Shown here: positions 53,530-64,000 of the stretch, piece after piece
Numbering within the stretch: the first letter of the stretch is position 1
Layout: each line of letters starts with the position of its first letter
Origin: Gracilaria domingensis
Taxonomy: Eukaryota; Rhodophyta; Florideophyceae; Gracilariales; Gracilariaceae
Direction: 5' to 3'
Length of the DNA: 64,000 nt
NCBI GenBank assembly: GCA_022539475.1
Contig: VCMS01000160.1
Coordinates: 1 to 64,000, forward strand
Notes under the pieces: generated by a model
What the model was told of the DNA's origin: nothing
The model's database searches: none
Seen by the model: the letters and a program-made list of their open reading frames with translations, nothing else
Program-made: the position numbers and the translations under genes

Positions 53530-55119
53530 ATGACCAAGTACTTGCTGCTCTTGCTCGGCTTGTTGGCCGTAGTGGCAAACGCCCAGCCAATGAACAAGAC
53601 CGAGAACACCATCGATCGCGAAAGTTCTGTCTTTGCGTTCATCGCCTTCCCGCGCGTCTTTGACTTACTCACTATAGACTCCTTGGAAACTCCAATTCAA
53701 TTCCGAGCAATTCTATACCTCAGCATGGCTACATACAACGCATGGGCTAGCTATCACCCCACAGCTGTGGATATCTTTGGCAGATCCCGGTTCAGACGCC
53801 CTGCAAATGAGCACACTCGTGACAACAAGAACCTCGCTGTTCTGTACGCCTTGTTCCGTGTGTACGAAGAATCTCCACACAGCTTTGGAGGTGATTCTGG
53901 AATACCAGTGTACAGAGAGCTCATTGAGGAACTTGGCTATGATCCGGACGATCGTTCTACCGATCTTACCACCCCAATTGGTATCGGTAACCGTGCTGGT
54001 TGGGATACTGCCCGTCTAATGAGGATTGACGGCTGGAACTCTGAGGGTGATCTCACTGCCACCCAGAAGAACTACAAGCAGTTCTTTGCTGACTATACAG
54101 ACTATACCCCATTCAATAACCCGTGGAAGATTGACTTCCCGTTCAAGTGGCAACCGATGCTTGAGGATAACGGCCGAGGTTTCTTCTTCCGTCAGGAGTT
54201 TGTAGCCCCATATGCCGGATCTGCCATCTCCTTTAGTCTTTCTCCTGAGGAAGTGGAAAGTCGCAAGGTCACATCTCCGTATCGCAAGGATACCGCTACC
54301 ATTGACGAAGCTCTACCACGGGATATCAAGACTTTGCGTCGCCAGGCTAAGAAGCTGCTGAGTGTATCAGAGAATTTGACGGAAAAGGAAAGAGTACTGG
54401 CTGAGTTGTTTGACAATAAGGCCAAAGCATTCCGTACAGAAGAGAATCCAGCTGGAATTGCAAGTATTGCTACGGCTGTTCGATTCTTACTTGTCGGTCC
54501 TGGCCTTGACCTGAACTTAGATGAGGAAATCATTTACGGTATGGGTTCTAACTTCGCTTCGTTCGACTCTTTAATGACAGCGTGGAAGGAAAAGCGTCGT
54601 GTGGATGCGATCAGACCAACTGGCCAGACTATGAAATTCTTGTTCGGAAACCGCAAGTTCAAGGTTTGGGGTGGACCAGGCAAAAAGCCAGTCATGATCA
54701 AGGCCGCCGAATGGCAACCATACATTCGTACCATGCCCCATTCCGATATTCCCTCTGGATCTTCTTGCTCTTGCACAGCCGTTGTGGAATTCGCCTTAGC
54801 CAACACAAAGGGTCGCGACTTCTTCCCATACAAGTTCACCGTTCCCAAGGGCTCCAGCAAATTCTATCCTGGACAAGTGCCAGCAGAAGACATGGAAATT
54901 GAGATCAACCATCTCTCGGAGTGGGCGGAGCTTTGTGGACAGTCCAGGCTATGGGCTGGCGTTCATTTTGAACCAGCCATTGAGGCTGGCGCGAACCTTT
55001 GCAAGGGTATCGGCCAAGCTTCTCAGAACCTGATGGATAGGCTTGTCGCTGGGGAGGCAGATTTCACATGGTTGAAATCGCTCCCAGATGATGTTGAGAG
55101 GTTCTGGGAGGAGGAATAA
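53530..55119 (+). CDS. Secreted vanadium-dependent haloperoxidase-like protein
   Basis: 529 residues, single exon. The start MTKYLLLLLGLLAVVANA is a signal peptide; the frame is open upstream but that part has no coding character. The C-terminal half has the vanadate pocket: K355 and R362 in KEKRRVDAIRP (spacing 7, as K353/R360 of fungal chloroperoxidase), PSGSS at 408-412, and SRLWAGVH with R473 and H479 (spacing 6, as R490/H496), the His being the vanadate ligand. In the classic enzymes a His follows PSG and acts as acid-base; here the residue is Ser411. The family oxidises halides with hydrogen peroxide and is common in marine red algae. Activity may be altered, or the protein belongs to a PSGSS subfamily. 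Confidence 0.8.
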   Translation: MTKYLLLLLGLLAVVANAQPMNKTENTIDRESSVFAFIAFPRVFDLLTIDSLETPIQFRAILYLSMATYNAWASYHPTAVDIFGRSRFRRPANEHTRDNKNLAVLYALFRVYEESPHSFGGDSGIPVYRELIEELGYDPDDRSTDLTTPIGIGNRAGWDTARLMRIDGWNSEGDLTATQKNYKQFFADYTDYTPFNNPWKIDFPFKWQPMLEDNGRGFFFRQEFVAPYAGSAISFSLSPEEVESRKVTSPYRKDTATIDEALPRDIKTLRRQAKKLLSVSENLTEKERVLAELFDNKAKAFRTEENPAGIASIATAVRFLLVGPGLDLNLDEEIIYGMGSNFASFDSLMTAWKEKRRVDAIRPTGQTMKFLFGNRKFKVWGGPGKKPVMIKAAEWQPYIRTMPHSDIPSGSSCSCTAVVEFALANTKGRDFFPYKFTVPKGSSKFYPGQVPAEDMEIEINHLSEWAELCGQSRLWAGVHFEPAIEAGANLCKGIGQASQNLMDRLVAGEADFTWLKSLPDDVERFWEEE

Positions 55120-55199
55120 AGTACGGAGTCTAGTGTGAGGACATTGTCCGTCACCTACTTTTTTCATTACTAGTAGACACCAGGCTAAGTCTTTACCAA

Positions 55200-55930
55200 T
55201 TCATAGGTTTAATTAAACTGAAAATGTCTGAGGGATCAAAGATATAACGTGTTGATGAGGCTCTTCACGAAAGGAACGTAGTCAAGTTCTTTCCTTCCTG
55301 TACCCACGATAGTGCTCAGATTTGTTTCAGTAAGGTCAGAAGCTGAATAGTGAGGAAAGAAAAAAGGAAGTGCAGATATTGCATGTGAAGTTCAAAAGCT
55401 AATCAACGTAGTCTGTCGACCAAGTCAACACTTGTTGCTCTCAGTAAAAGACACTGGTCTTCTACCTGCTCACAGGAGCGGCGAGCGAGAAACAAACGCG
55501 GGCACTGACACAGGTCAGATGCTTTAGCAGTAGATAGTTTACTTTGCGGCGGTAGTTTCTGCCGGAGAAGAACACGAGCAGGGAAACAGTTTCCTCTCTA
55601 GCAGACATATAACTATCCGGTCCAATACAAACAATTGTCGATACACTACAGAGTATCGATAATATCAAAGATGCAATGTTGACGTTGTCCGATATCACAG
55701 AACTGCGATGCACTCTTAACATAGTCCCTGGGTGAAGAAAAACCGAAGTTCTGCTCTTCATAATAGTCTCAATTATCTGTATTGTGTAGTGTATCACGAA
55801 TGGCAACATCAATTTTTACCCTAATAGGAAAACACCAGGAAGATATTCAGTGAGTTTGAAACTTGCAGCTTAAAAGGACAATCTGATAAGAAACTATTAC
55901 GCAGCAGCATTGGGGCTATTTTGCCATGTT
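55200..55930. other. Intergenic region, no gene seen
   Basis: A 116-codon minus-strand frame (55462-55812) lacks any motif. Nothing else was found. Confidence 0.35.
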
Positions 55931-55931
55931 C

Positions 55932-58838
55932 TCAGCGACTATGAGTACCTGCGACGTTAAAATCTCCATCATAAATCGTATTCGGCTTCAGAGCATCCGC
56001 AAGCTCTTCGGCAGTGAGTTCTTTTCTCTTATCGATGTGTCCATTGCTCACTCTAAAACCTTTTCCGAGTTTCAGGTAAATGGCAACGTTTTCAGTGATT
56101 AGCAAGCCCTCCTTAATTGCATCTGAAGCAACTAAACCTCCAAAGATTCTCACACTTCCAGTACACTTTGGATTTGCGAAACGAAGATCCTCTGCACTCA
56201 GCCAAGATAGGGAGGTTTGTGCGCAGTTAATCAACGCAAGTTTGCAGGTATTAATGTCACCAACAGCCGTCCTGACGTCTTCTTCTTCTCGGATAATCTT
56301 CTCTCCAAAGATTGTGTGTCGAATAATATTCTGGTCTTCGTTTGTTAATTTCAGGAGTCCAAAGACACCGACCCAAAGAAATGTGAGTGTCTGCACACCA
56401 TCGAACAATCTCTCGTACCAGTTCTCTCGTTTGGCAGGATTTATAATTCCAACTAGAACAGAACCAATAGCTGAGCATATGACATAAGATTGCCAAAGGA
56501 ACGTTTTTACGGGGTGGAGACGAACCCGTCCGCCTTCGACGTGATACCCAATTTGACCAATCTTGAATTGGGCGTGCCTAATTCTCTGCGTTAAAGGCAT
56601 CTCGTTTTGTATTTCATCGTAGAAATGAACCAAAGACTCTCTGTCATTGCTCTCTCCCTCATGATCATAATTCTCACATGGGCTCCCAGAACTTTCAACG
56701 CGTTTGAACTGTCCATATTTGAGCTCTACAAAATTGTTCGGGCGTGCTTCCATCGCATGCCAGTAAAGCTCAGGAGCTGATCTCAAACGGTGGGCAATGA
56801 CATGCTTCAGACGTGTGAACGAATAGCCTCTCAGGGAATTCAAGATGCTTTGAACTGAGATATACCTTGGGTATGCGAACCAACGACCACGTACCATTTC
56901 GTATCCAGAACGTTTGATCGATGGTGCTTCGGGAGGCCCTGAGAAGGAGGCAAAATAGGATTTTTTTTGGTTTCGATGGTCTCGTGTTAGTGCCTCACAA
57001 AAAGAAATGAGCAATAGCCCACTACTCTTTGAGTCGTACGGGTTTGAATCCATGGACACATCTCTTGCAAAGGGTTCTAACTTACCGATTGATGCAGGCA
57101 GTCTTGAGCCGTAGGAGAACCATTCATCTACTCCATGTTCAATGTACAGAATAACTCTTCCTACCCTATACGCTCCACGAGGTGCAAAGGCTAGGAGCGC
57201 ATACCAATTCGAAACTACTTCCTGAAACTCGAATTCGAAGTCCATATCTCTTTGCTTCTCTCGATAGGCTGTATTCATCCTGCGCACCCTGCTGACTTCA
57301 CTCCTTGAACTACTCACAGGAGTGTCTGGTTGCGGTCGCAACTGCGACGCTAAAACCAGACCGTAAATTGCAGTAGCCCATTCTTTCGAGTCCCATTTGC
57401 TCGAAAAGACCGCAGCAAAACCATTTCGTAGTCTCCACCAAGAACCTTCTCGGAAAAAGAAGCTGCGATTTGTAAGTGGCCGAGCTAACTGCTTTGTGAC
57501 ACAAATATGACATGATTCTATCGAAGTTGAAAAAGACTGGAACAGGGTATCCTCTTTTGGAGAAAATCTTGCAAAGGCCTTTCTTGGGAGCGGCGGGACA
57601 GACCGTCCCAAATCAAAGCTTCGCGAAGGGCTTCGTTCTGTTTCTGGATTCCCATAAATTTCTATGAAGTCCTCGTTTATGCTCGCAGTGTCACCGTTCC
57701 TGAGAACAATTACTGACAGAAGCAAAGCAATATTAAGAAACGACCTGCGGGAAGAGCCATACGATGTAGCTTCCAAGACATAATCAAGATAATCTCCTAA
57801 GGTTCTTCCCTGGCTACCGTGCAACTTTATATCTACCCCTTTGCATAGAGTGACTTCTTCCAGGCCTTGAAACTCCGAATGAGACTCATCATCAGAATCC
57901 AAGACAGTCACGCTTAATTTTTCTAAAGCGGCCTGGAACCCCTCTTTTGCCCATGTCAATTCATCCGTATTGTAGTTTGCGGTCATGAGAGAACGAGAAG
58001 ATACCCAGTTTTGAGTAACTATGTTCACGGCATCTTCCAAAAGCTTCGATGGACCATGACCTTCTTCTGAATCGAGTTTCAGTATCAGTTCACAGTTCTC
58101 TATCAAATCCAATTCAGGATCATAGAGGTGAATTGTTTCCAGAGGTGTTTTGAATTGCACCCTGGTTTCACGAGGGGAAACTTCAACAGGGGCGGCTTCC
58201 ATGTAGCTTTCTGTTGACATTGTATCGCGCTCCTCTAAATGACCACTCGCACTTGCATCGTAAGGGCGCCGTCGTATGTAGGCAGTCGCATGGATACGAA
58301 CAGGGGTTGTACAATGTGAGGTAGATGACCGGACACTGTTCCAAGATGAGCCAGACAACGTCCTTCGGCTTTTCGAAGACGATGAGGTAGTAGCACTGTT
58401 GGAGTCGGAAACGTGAGAAATCGTCGGACTTTCCGAGGAATTCGAGGCAAAAGAATTGTTTGATATGGAAGCTGCCGAAATCGTTGTTTCCAGAGGTGTT
58501 CGGAATTGCACCCTGGTTTCACGAGGGGTAACTTCAACAGGGATGTCTTCCATGTCACTTTCTGTTGACATTGTATCTCGCTCCTCTAAGGTACTAGCAC
58601 CGTTGGAGTCGGAAACGTGAGAAATCGTCGGACGTTCCAAGGAATTTGAGGCAAAAGAATTGTTTGAGATGGAAGCTGCCGAAATCGTTGGGCTTTCCAA
58701 GGAACTTAAAGCATTCAAATCGTTTGAGTTTGAAGTTGATGTCTTTGTCGCACTTCTCAAGTGCGCGGAGGCATTTCCTTCAGTGGGGTTCACACTGGAC
58801 GAAGTCTCAAATTTCGAGGCATAGACATTTGTGTTCAT
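55932..58838 (-). CDS. Large protein with hydrophobic segments, unknown family
   Basis: 968-969 residues from MNTNVYASKFE, the first ATG. The first 210 residues are Ser/Thr/Asn-rich and contain a duplicated block (ISAASISNNSFASNS, then PTISHVSDSN, then EERDTMSTES, and VSPRETRVQF), visible in the DNA as a repeat of roughly 260-300 nt. The middle (about 240-640) looks globular with helix RSFLNIALLLSVIVL. Near residue 830-890 two hydrophobic stretches (SYVICSAIGSVLVGII and LTFLWVGVFGLLKL) may be membrane helices. The C-terminal part resembles a soluble domain. It has no signal peptide. It may be a lineage-specific red algal family. The frame is uninterrupted. Confidence 0.65.
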   Translation of the reverse strand: MNTNVYASKFETSSSVNPTEGNASAHLRSATKTSTSNSNDLNALSSLESPTISAASISNNSFASNSLERPTISHVSDSNGASTLEERDTMSTESDMEDIPVEVTPRETRVQFRTPLETTISAASISNNSFASNSSESPTISHVSDSNSATTSSSSKSRRTLSGSSWNSVRSSTSHCTTPVRIHATAYIRRRPYDASASGHLEERDTMSTESYMEAAPVEVSPRETRVQFKTPLETIHLYDPELDLIENCELILKLDSEEGHGPSKLLEDAVNIVTQNWVSSRSLMTANYNTDELTWAKEGFQAALEKLSVTVLDSDDESHSEFQGLEEVTLCKGVDIKLHGSQGRTLGDYLDYVLEATSYGSSRRSFLNIALLLSVIVLRNGDTASINEDFIEIYGNPETERSPSRSFDLGRSVPPLPRKAFARFSPKEDTLFQSFSTSIESCHICVTKQLARPLTNRSFFFREGSWWRLRNGFAAVFSSKWDSKEWATAIYGLVLASQLRPQPDTPVSSSRSEVSRVRRMNTAYREKQRDMDFEFEFQEVVSNWYALLAFAPRGAYRVGRVILYIEHGVDEWFSYGSRLPASIGKLEPFARDVSMDSNPYDSKSSGLLLISFCEALTRDHRNQKKSYFASFSGPPEAPSIKRSGYEMVRGRWFAYPRYISVQSILNSLRGYSFTRLKHVIAHRLRSAPELYWHAMEARPNNFVELKYGQFKRVESSGSPCENYDHEGESNDRESLVHFYDEIQNEMPLTQRIRHAQFKIGQIGYHVEGGRVRLHPVKTFLWQSYVICSAIGSVLVGIINPAKRENWYERLFDGVQTLTFLWVGVFGLLKLTNEDQNIIRHTIFGEKIIREEEDVRTAVGDINTCKLALINCAQTSLSWLSAEDLRFANPKCTGSVRIFGGLVASDAIKEGLLITENVAIYLKLGKGFRVSNGHIDKRKELTAEELADALKPNTIYDGDFNVAGTHSR

Positions 58839-58859
58839 TGTGGTACGCTTCACTATGGG

Positions 58860-60070
58860 TATTCAACGGCGATGAATGTGCAATAGTGCATAGGATTGAA
58901 GCCACCGGGTCAGTTGGTCGGGCTCTGCAGTTCACCGTTTTGCTTTTGTTGTCATTCATTAACTGATAATGCAAAGAATAATGGAGTGAACCCATGTGCT
59001 GGACGAGCGGAGGAAGTGACCTGGAGTCCCTTTTTTGATATGGCAATGTACTGAGATGGCTTCCATGACCTGGTGTTAATCGGAGATGAGGGCTATGATA
59101 TATATTATGCAACGTAATATTAGACGGTATCATCCAGACACGGCAGGCCATCGTTGCGATCTCATGATCGTTTGCACATGTATCCTTTAGGATTTCCCTA
59201 AGGATGCACGTGAGGTTAACCTCTACCGCACGTCTATAAAAAGACTAGCGGTTTTTAAGAAGGGCATGCATCTGTAAGGGTCGTGAAGAATTAATTCTTA
59301 ACGCCGCGGAAGAGAACTCGTATGATCCGTACCGTCGGCAACTGGAGCTTCCGTTCGACATGACATGTACAAACATTGTTTGCTGGCGCGACAACGATCA
59401 TGCCCCAAACTGCTTGCCGACGGTGCTCCGCCTGAGCGCGACGTGACTCACGACTAGTCGCTGAAGTCACGGCGCGCACACGCGGCGAACGCGTGTGTGT
59501 AGCAGAATAATTCACACGTGTGCCAAAATGATTATATATAAGACGGTCTATCTGTCACGAGCAGATAGGGCTCACGGGAGCCTGAGGGTTCTGCTGGTTA
59601 ACCTGTTTAAACAGGAGTGTCAAGGATTATAATGTCAAGGTAAACTTTAACCTTACCTGCTTCTACAATCTTTGAAAAGCCCGTCCGCAAAAATGTGTTT
59701 GGGGCAAGTGTACAATGCTTTACCAAGATTAAAGGCGCGGGTCTAGAGTTAATTTTACGAAGAAAGCGCACTTGAGATTCATCAATGCTCCCGAAACATT
59801 TGGAATGATCAACACAAGTCGTCAGTATGAACACGATCACAAATTCACTGCCACGTTCCGTAATCAATAGTAGATCTGTGTTCGAGATCTTTGACACGAT
59901 TCGACATCGGCCAAAACTCCCCCTAGTGGAAGAATAGTATTAATTTCAAGACTGCTAGGCTAGACACAAGATGTCGCAGAGTGTAAAAGGGTCTTCACGT
60001 TCTTCTGCGGCAGGTTCTACAAACTTGTCAAAGCCCTTCTATTCAATCCTGAGTACTCTCCATACTGCCG
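58860..60070. other. Intergenic region with a TATA box and hairpins
   Basis: No protein gene is supported. The notable part is 59530-59615, listed separately. Confidence 0.4.
59530..59615 (+). promoter_or_regulatory. TATA-like box followed by three hairpins
   Basis: ATTATATATAAG at 59531-59542 is followed by three consecutive stem-loops: CTATCTG/GCAGATAG (59548-59568), GGCTC/GAGCC (59569-59582) and CCTGTTTAAACAGG (59602-59615). This may be a small structured transcript or the leader of an unseen gene. Confidence 0.35.
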
Positions 60071-60073
60071 ATC

Positions 60074-60982
60074 ATGTACTGCATCTTATCTGTACTGAGC
60101 ATCGTTCTTCACATCTCATGGGTGTCAGCAGGCTCTTTCTTCTCTGCTGATGGGCATGTGTCACACGGAATCAACACTTTCAACGACAAGCCGTTAGTTG
60201 ACCTTGGTTCTTCGTCGAGCATATTTTCCTCCTTCGGTCGTATCTATGAGATTGGTGTGGTGAATGAGGACGGGACTAACGCGTCCGTTATCACAGAGCG
60301 GACACCTTTGTCTTCGCTAATGGCCACCATAGATGCCTTCGAATATCAAACTTCTCTCGGCTTCCCTGCAGGAGTAGGACCGTTCAATATCCCAGTTGCC
60401 GAAGCACCTGCATTGACCATTTTGTCGCAGGGCCTCAATGACCGAGTCCCTCCACCTTCATTTGCCGATTCGTCAGATCCGTCTGTGATTGCCTTGCCCT
60501 ATCTTTCTCGCGAAAGCGACGACCAAATAACTCTGGGTGACTGGAATAGAATGTCGACCCGAATCGTCGGCAAATGTTTCAACGACAGTGCAAAAGTGAA
60601 AGTTTTTGTTAAGAATGCGTTGCCGAACGGTCTGTACACTCTTTGGGATGTAGGAGTGACGGATCCTCTCACACCAGAAGAAGGACTTTCAGCTGGACCA
60701 TTTGGTGGTCTGCCCAACGTTATCGTCACGAATCAACGTGGTTATGGATCGATAATGCGCCATCTCAACTACTGCCCAGTCAACAAATGTCCCGGGTCAA
60801 AGCGATGCACACTATACGTCAGTCTCTTCTACCATTTCGACCATATGGTGTATGGAGGGTCACCTGTGCTCGATTTCGCCGGACAAGCAGTTGGCCATGC
60901 TGCTGCGAATCAGATACAGATCTTCTTGAACGGTGAAATCTTGATTCCTCCACAGAATCCATTCTTCGACAGATTCAAATGA
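60074..60982 (+). CDS. Secreted protein of unknown family
   Basis: 302 residues, single exon. The start MYCILSVLSIVLHISWVSAG is a signal peptide. The mature protein looks beta-rich, with FVKNALPNGLYTLWDVGV, GGLPNVIVTN and a four-Cys cluster (YCPVNKCPGSKRCTLY plus an upstream GKCFND), probably two disulfides, ending in VGHAAANQIQIFLNGEILIPP. I do not recognise a catalytic motif; the central NALPNGLYTLW is reminiscent of extracellular beta-sandwich domains. It probably acts in the wall or outside. Confidence 0.65.
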   Translation: MYCILSVLSIVLHISWVSAGSFFSADGHVSHGINTFNDKPLVDLGSSSSIFSSFGRIYEIGVVNEDGTNASVITERTPLSSLMATIDAFEYQTSLGFPAGVGPFNIPVAEAPALTILSQGLNDRVPPPSFADSSDPSVIALPYLSRESDDQITLGDWNRMSTRIVGKCFNDSAKVKVFVKNALPNGLYTLWDVGVTDPLTPEEGLSAGPFGGLPNVIVTNQRGYGSIMRHLNYCPVNKCPGSKRCTLYVSLFYHFDHMVYGGSPVLDFAGQAVGHAAANQIQIFLNGEILIPPQNPFFDRFK

Positions 60983-60989
60983 GAGGCCC

Positions 60990-63790
60990 CCGTGCTTGTC
61001 TTGAGGTAGAATGATCATATCAATTGAACGCAAACTAGTCTAGTAAGTATGCTGTCTGCAAACGCTGAAGGCAATGCCTCGCGAACTTGTTTGAGGAGCA
61101 GCGTTCAAGTAAAGAGTACGTGAGAAGAGTCACTTGTAGATAAGAGTTACTTGTAGAGTTTTCAGCACGAAACTTACGTTGACTTCATTTGCGGAAACTG
61201 TATGATGCTGTGCGTGTGCAGCGCACAGTGTGCACCGAGGGCCGTTCTGAACTAAGGCATGCAGAACAATGTTCTGATCTGCACAATGATGTCGGAACGT
61301 ATCTGACTTCTTGTTCTTTTGGGCAACCCCCCAATGTAAAGTTAGTCGTATGGCTTTCGTAGATTTAAAGCAAGTGTTGGCGCCAACACTTCTTAAGGGC
61401 ATACCTGTGGCGAGAAAGATTCTTTCAGAAACTCTCTGCAGCCAGTTCTAGTTAAAAGTATTGTGCTCTTAAATATGAGAGAGAGAGAGATTCATAGCTG
61501 TAATTAAGAAGGATAAACGCTAACGCTTCCTTCGTGATTCAAGGCAAATCGATCAAGTAGCTGCGAACTTAAGATCTCGAGCCTATCTCTGGCACAGCAG
61601 ATTATTCGTAGGTCAGATACAGCTACACGTAATAGGGCAATCCTTTTGACTTCCCAGCTCTATTTCTCTCCTAAAGCTCTTACCCTCCAAGTTAAAAAAG
61701 GTAAGGCCAGCATTCGCGTGTAGGCTGTGAAGACACATAGTCATAAAAAATGGCTACTCGGCTAATTCTGAACTAGAACTGCACTATCACGGATGCGATA
61801 GATGAAAGCGTGACACATGAAACATGTACGTGCAAAGGCCGTTTTGCAAGACAACATGACACAACAGGGCAGAATTCAAACTTGGATCATTTCGTCAGAG
61901 AAACTACATTGGCACACTTGCACGACACCCGTGTCGTGATAGGGTCACCATTCACCATCGGAACTCACTCGGTACACACTTCATAATCTTGTCGATCCGA
62001 TGACAAGCTTCTTTCGACATGTTCTTCGCCAATATGATACGGGCTAGATTGTCCCATAATCATGAAGAAGATGTCAGTCGCTCGCGAATCAGTCCCTGCT
62101 CCCAGATGCCAGTTCTTCTCATGCTCGTAAGCTGGATGTCAGTTGGTAGAGTTGCCCTCCATGACAGAAGATGTGTACTCTGGAACATCGGCATGGCAGG
62201 TTCGAAGACGATGTACAGTGTTGATTCAACACTGTTGAATCTCGCCGCCTTCCGCATTCCACACTGGTCGCCCTCTAAGCGAAGGTGCGTCACAGTACAT
62301 GGTTGTGCCCGTCCATATATGAAGGCACACACATCATTCACCATCAGAGAAGCACGCATCGACGCCATCGCTAAGCGAAGGGGTCGATGCGTGGTTCGTA
62401 CTCAAGAACCATTCGCACCACCTGTACGTTGAGTGATAAGCAGGCATGACGGCGCCAATCGATGTTACCAAAGCCCTATGAAGCACCACTTTCTTTCAAT
62501 ATCCCGATCCAGAGGTGGACAGAATCGTCTTCATCGTCATCTCCTTCGCTCGTCAAGGGTAAGAGTCCTCTCAAAATGGTATGAGAAATCCAACACGTAT
62601 GTAGTGAGTACTGAAAAAGTGTCATCGCAATGGTTGGAAATTCTTCCATGCTCACCCCCTGGCATAATTACTGGACACGAGGGGATGAAGCTTAAAGACA
62701 TGAACTGGAGCCGGCAAGTTGTACACCTCGAAAAACTCGGCAGTGACTGATTCGAAACCTAACTGGCTCCAATTCATTCGCAGCTGAAACTTGACGCCTC
62801 CAAAAATGGTCCTGTTCCCGTTTTGCCCTATAGCAAAAACAGTGGTGCTGACTCTGGTATGCAGGTGCAGAGCGATTTCTGATTCCGAAGAGAGCGCAAG
62901 AACAAAATGTCGTTGAAATCACAGAGATCGTTTCCGGAGGTCAGACGGTGGTGCGCAGCCACAGATTGTTTGCTTTCGACAATGAGGAAAAACGCGTTCT
63001 TGGATTTTGCTGGTACACGGTTCGCGACGTAGCGGGTAGCAATCTGGTGTTGACGCTCGTGGCCAGGTGATCGATTCGTCTGTTGGACGAAAGCGAACGA
63101 AAGATTGTGAAAGATGTCCGCATAGCAAGCGTAGAGACTACACAAAGTTTGGATGAACGCAAGGATACAGCCCGCGCCGCGGCGCAGCCCAAACAAAAGT
63201 TTGTGCTTTGCACAATCCAGAATCGCAGCGCACAAACTTTTGTTTGGCGCAGTGCATATTGTGCAAGCATTGCTTCACTCTGTAAGACTGGTACACGTAT
63301 CTCGCAAGATTTCAATTTCAATTTTCTGTACGTGTACACCCCCCAGAACACTACGTGTACTACACGGACCGTGTACACGGCGTGTAGTACGCTGTTGCTC
63401 GAGCCAGATTGACTCGTCGAGCAGCATTGCGAAGAACTTTTGGCGCCGAATCTTCCTCTTCCCCCGCTTGTCGGCTTCAAGGAAGCAGTATACCGTGTAA
63501 CTGCCTGCACCATCATTTGTTTGCCAACAGTGGACGGTGTTTGAGTCATGTTACCCAAAACAGCCTGAGAAGACCTCTCGCGTCAGCACAAGAAGGGCTT
63601 TGTGGTCGTCTGCGCCACTGGATTTTACCACATCATGATACGGTATGCAACTGCTCTCTATGGATTGGAAGCGAAACGATAAATAGTGTAGCAACAGTAC
63701 AACGAGAGATTTCGATATCTCTACTTGAAAATTTACGTTTTTCTCTGGCTAATCAACAAAGAGTTCTCGTGATCCAGAACCAAAACATCC
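60990..63790. other. Region without supported gene
   Basis: A GA dinucleotide run lies near 61473-61490. Frames of 100-205 codons on both strands overlap each other, lack ATG starts or motifs, and are not called. Confidence 0.35.
63189..63247. repeat. Perfect 18-bp inverted repeat
   Basis: CCAAACAAAAGTTTGTGC and its exact complement are separated by about 23 nt. A second inverted repeat GTACTACACG / CGTGTAGTAC follows at about 63356-63391. Confidence 0.7.
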
Positions 63791-63801
63791 TTTGGCTGCC
63801 C

Positions 63802-64000
63802 CTAACACTCATCATCAACATCATCTACAGCAGTTCGTCGATCGACCACCTTGCAATCTCTTGTGAAATTCGCCACTTCCGCAACGCATTCCTCAGCGGA
63901 CAAATCACGACTGCCAATAAAGAGCTGCTGCAATGTAGCGATAGTCAAAGGCTTTGCGTTGCCATTCAACGAACTAACCTTCTCGCTGAATTCATTCACA
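63802..64000 (-). CDS. C-terminal part of a gene entering from the right edge
   Basis: A frame of 65 or more codons is open to the window edge without an ATG and ends ...DDVDDEC. Visible sequence includes LTIATLQQLFIGSRDLSAEECVAEVANF in parts and an acidic tail. It is too little to name a family. Confidence 0.35.
   Translation of the reverse strand, partial: VNEFSEKVSSLNGNAKPLTIATLQQLFIGSRDLSAEECVAEVANFTRDCKVVDRRTAVDDVDDEC

Noticed and set aside
62941-63558. 205-codon minus-strand frame
   Set aside because: It spans two inverted repeats, overlaps frames on the other strand and has no protein-like motif.
1-64000. CRISPR arrays, rRNA or tRNA genes
   Set aside because: No regularly spaced identical repeats, no rRNA-like sequence, and no convincing tRNA cloverleaf were found by eye.

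Overview
The window looks like nuclear DNA of a multicellular red alga (florideophyte, Chondrus-like). This is inferred from gene content: a secreted vanadium haloperoxidase-like protein, a GH16-type wall glucanase/galactanase with a long Ser/Pro linker, many short secreted proteins, mostly intron-poor genes, TATA boxes close to start codons, and abundant mobile DNA. I cannot name the species from sequence alone.

Region 1 to about 15.8 kb is the most unusual part. It holds a large DNA transposon-like gene set arranged around a 1-kb symmetric divergent promoter (4091-5100). Leftward run a basic Ser/Thr-rich protein, a ParB-like domain protein, and downstream of it a broken-looking 2-oxoglutarate/Fe(II) oxygenase-like region. 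Rightward run an unknown protein, a fusion of a DNA amino-methyltransferase with a SET domain, and a basic/coiled-coil protein. The last one meets, tail to tail, a 1059-residue Plavaka/CACTA-like transposase on the minus strand. Beyond it lie hairpins and degenerate repeats that could be the subterminal zone. The unit thus appears to carry its own DNA-methylation writer, a possible eraser, a ParB-like domain protein and a histone-methyltransferase-like domain.

Region 16-27 kb is a graveyard of mobile DNA: a gag-like fossil, a GATATCC-rich repeat patch, an ORF cluster including a cysteine-peptidase-like ORF, a broken Ty3/Gypsy fossil on the minus strand, and two diverged copies of a twin-hairpin repeat on either side.

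Region 27-46 kb is host-like and gene-poor: two tandem Sel1/TPR-like repeat genes, two LURP-one/Tubby-like paralogues, several short secreted proteins, an Sds3/BRMS1-like chromatin protein, and long stretches without a convincing gene.

Region 47.0-49.8 kb is a PIF/Harbinger DNA transposon with recognisable ends and two convergent genes separated by a fold-back. Region 50-61 kb holds a three-exon GH16 gene, the vanadium haloperoxidase-like gene, a 969-residue protein with hydrophobic segments and an N-terminal internal duplication, and a secreted protein of unknown family. The last 3 kb has only a partial gene entering from the right edge.
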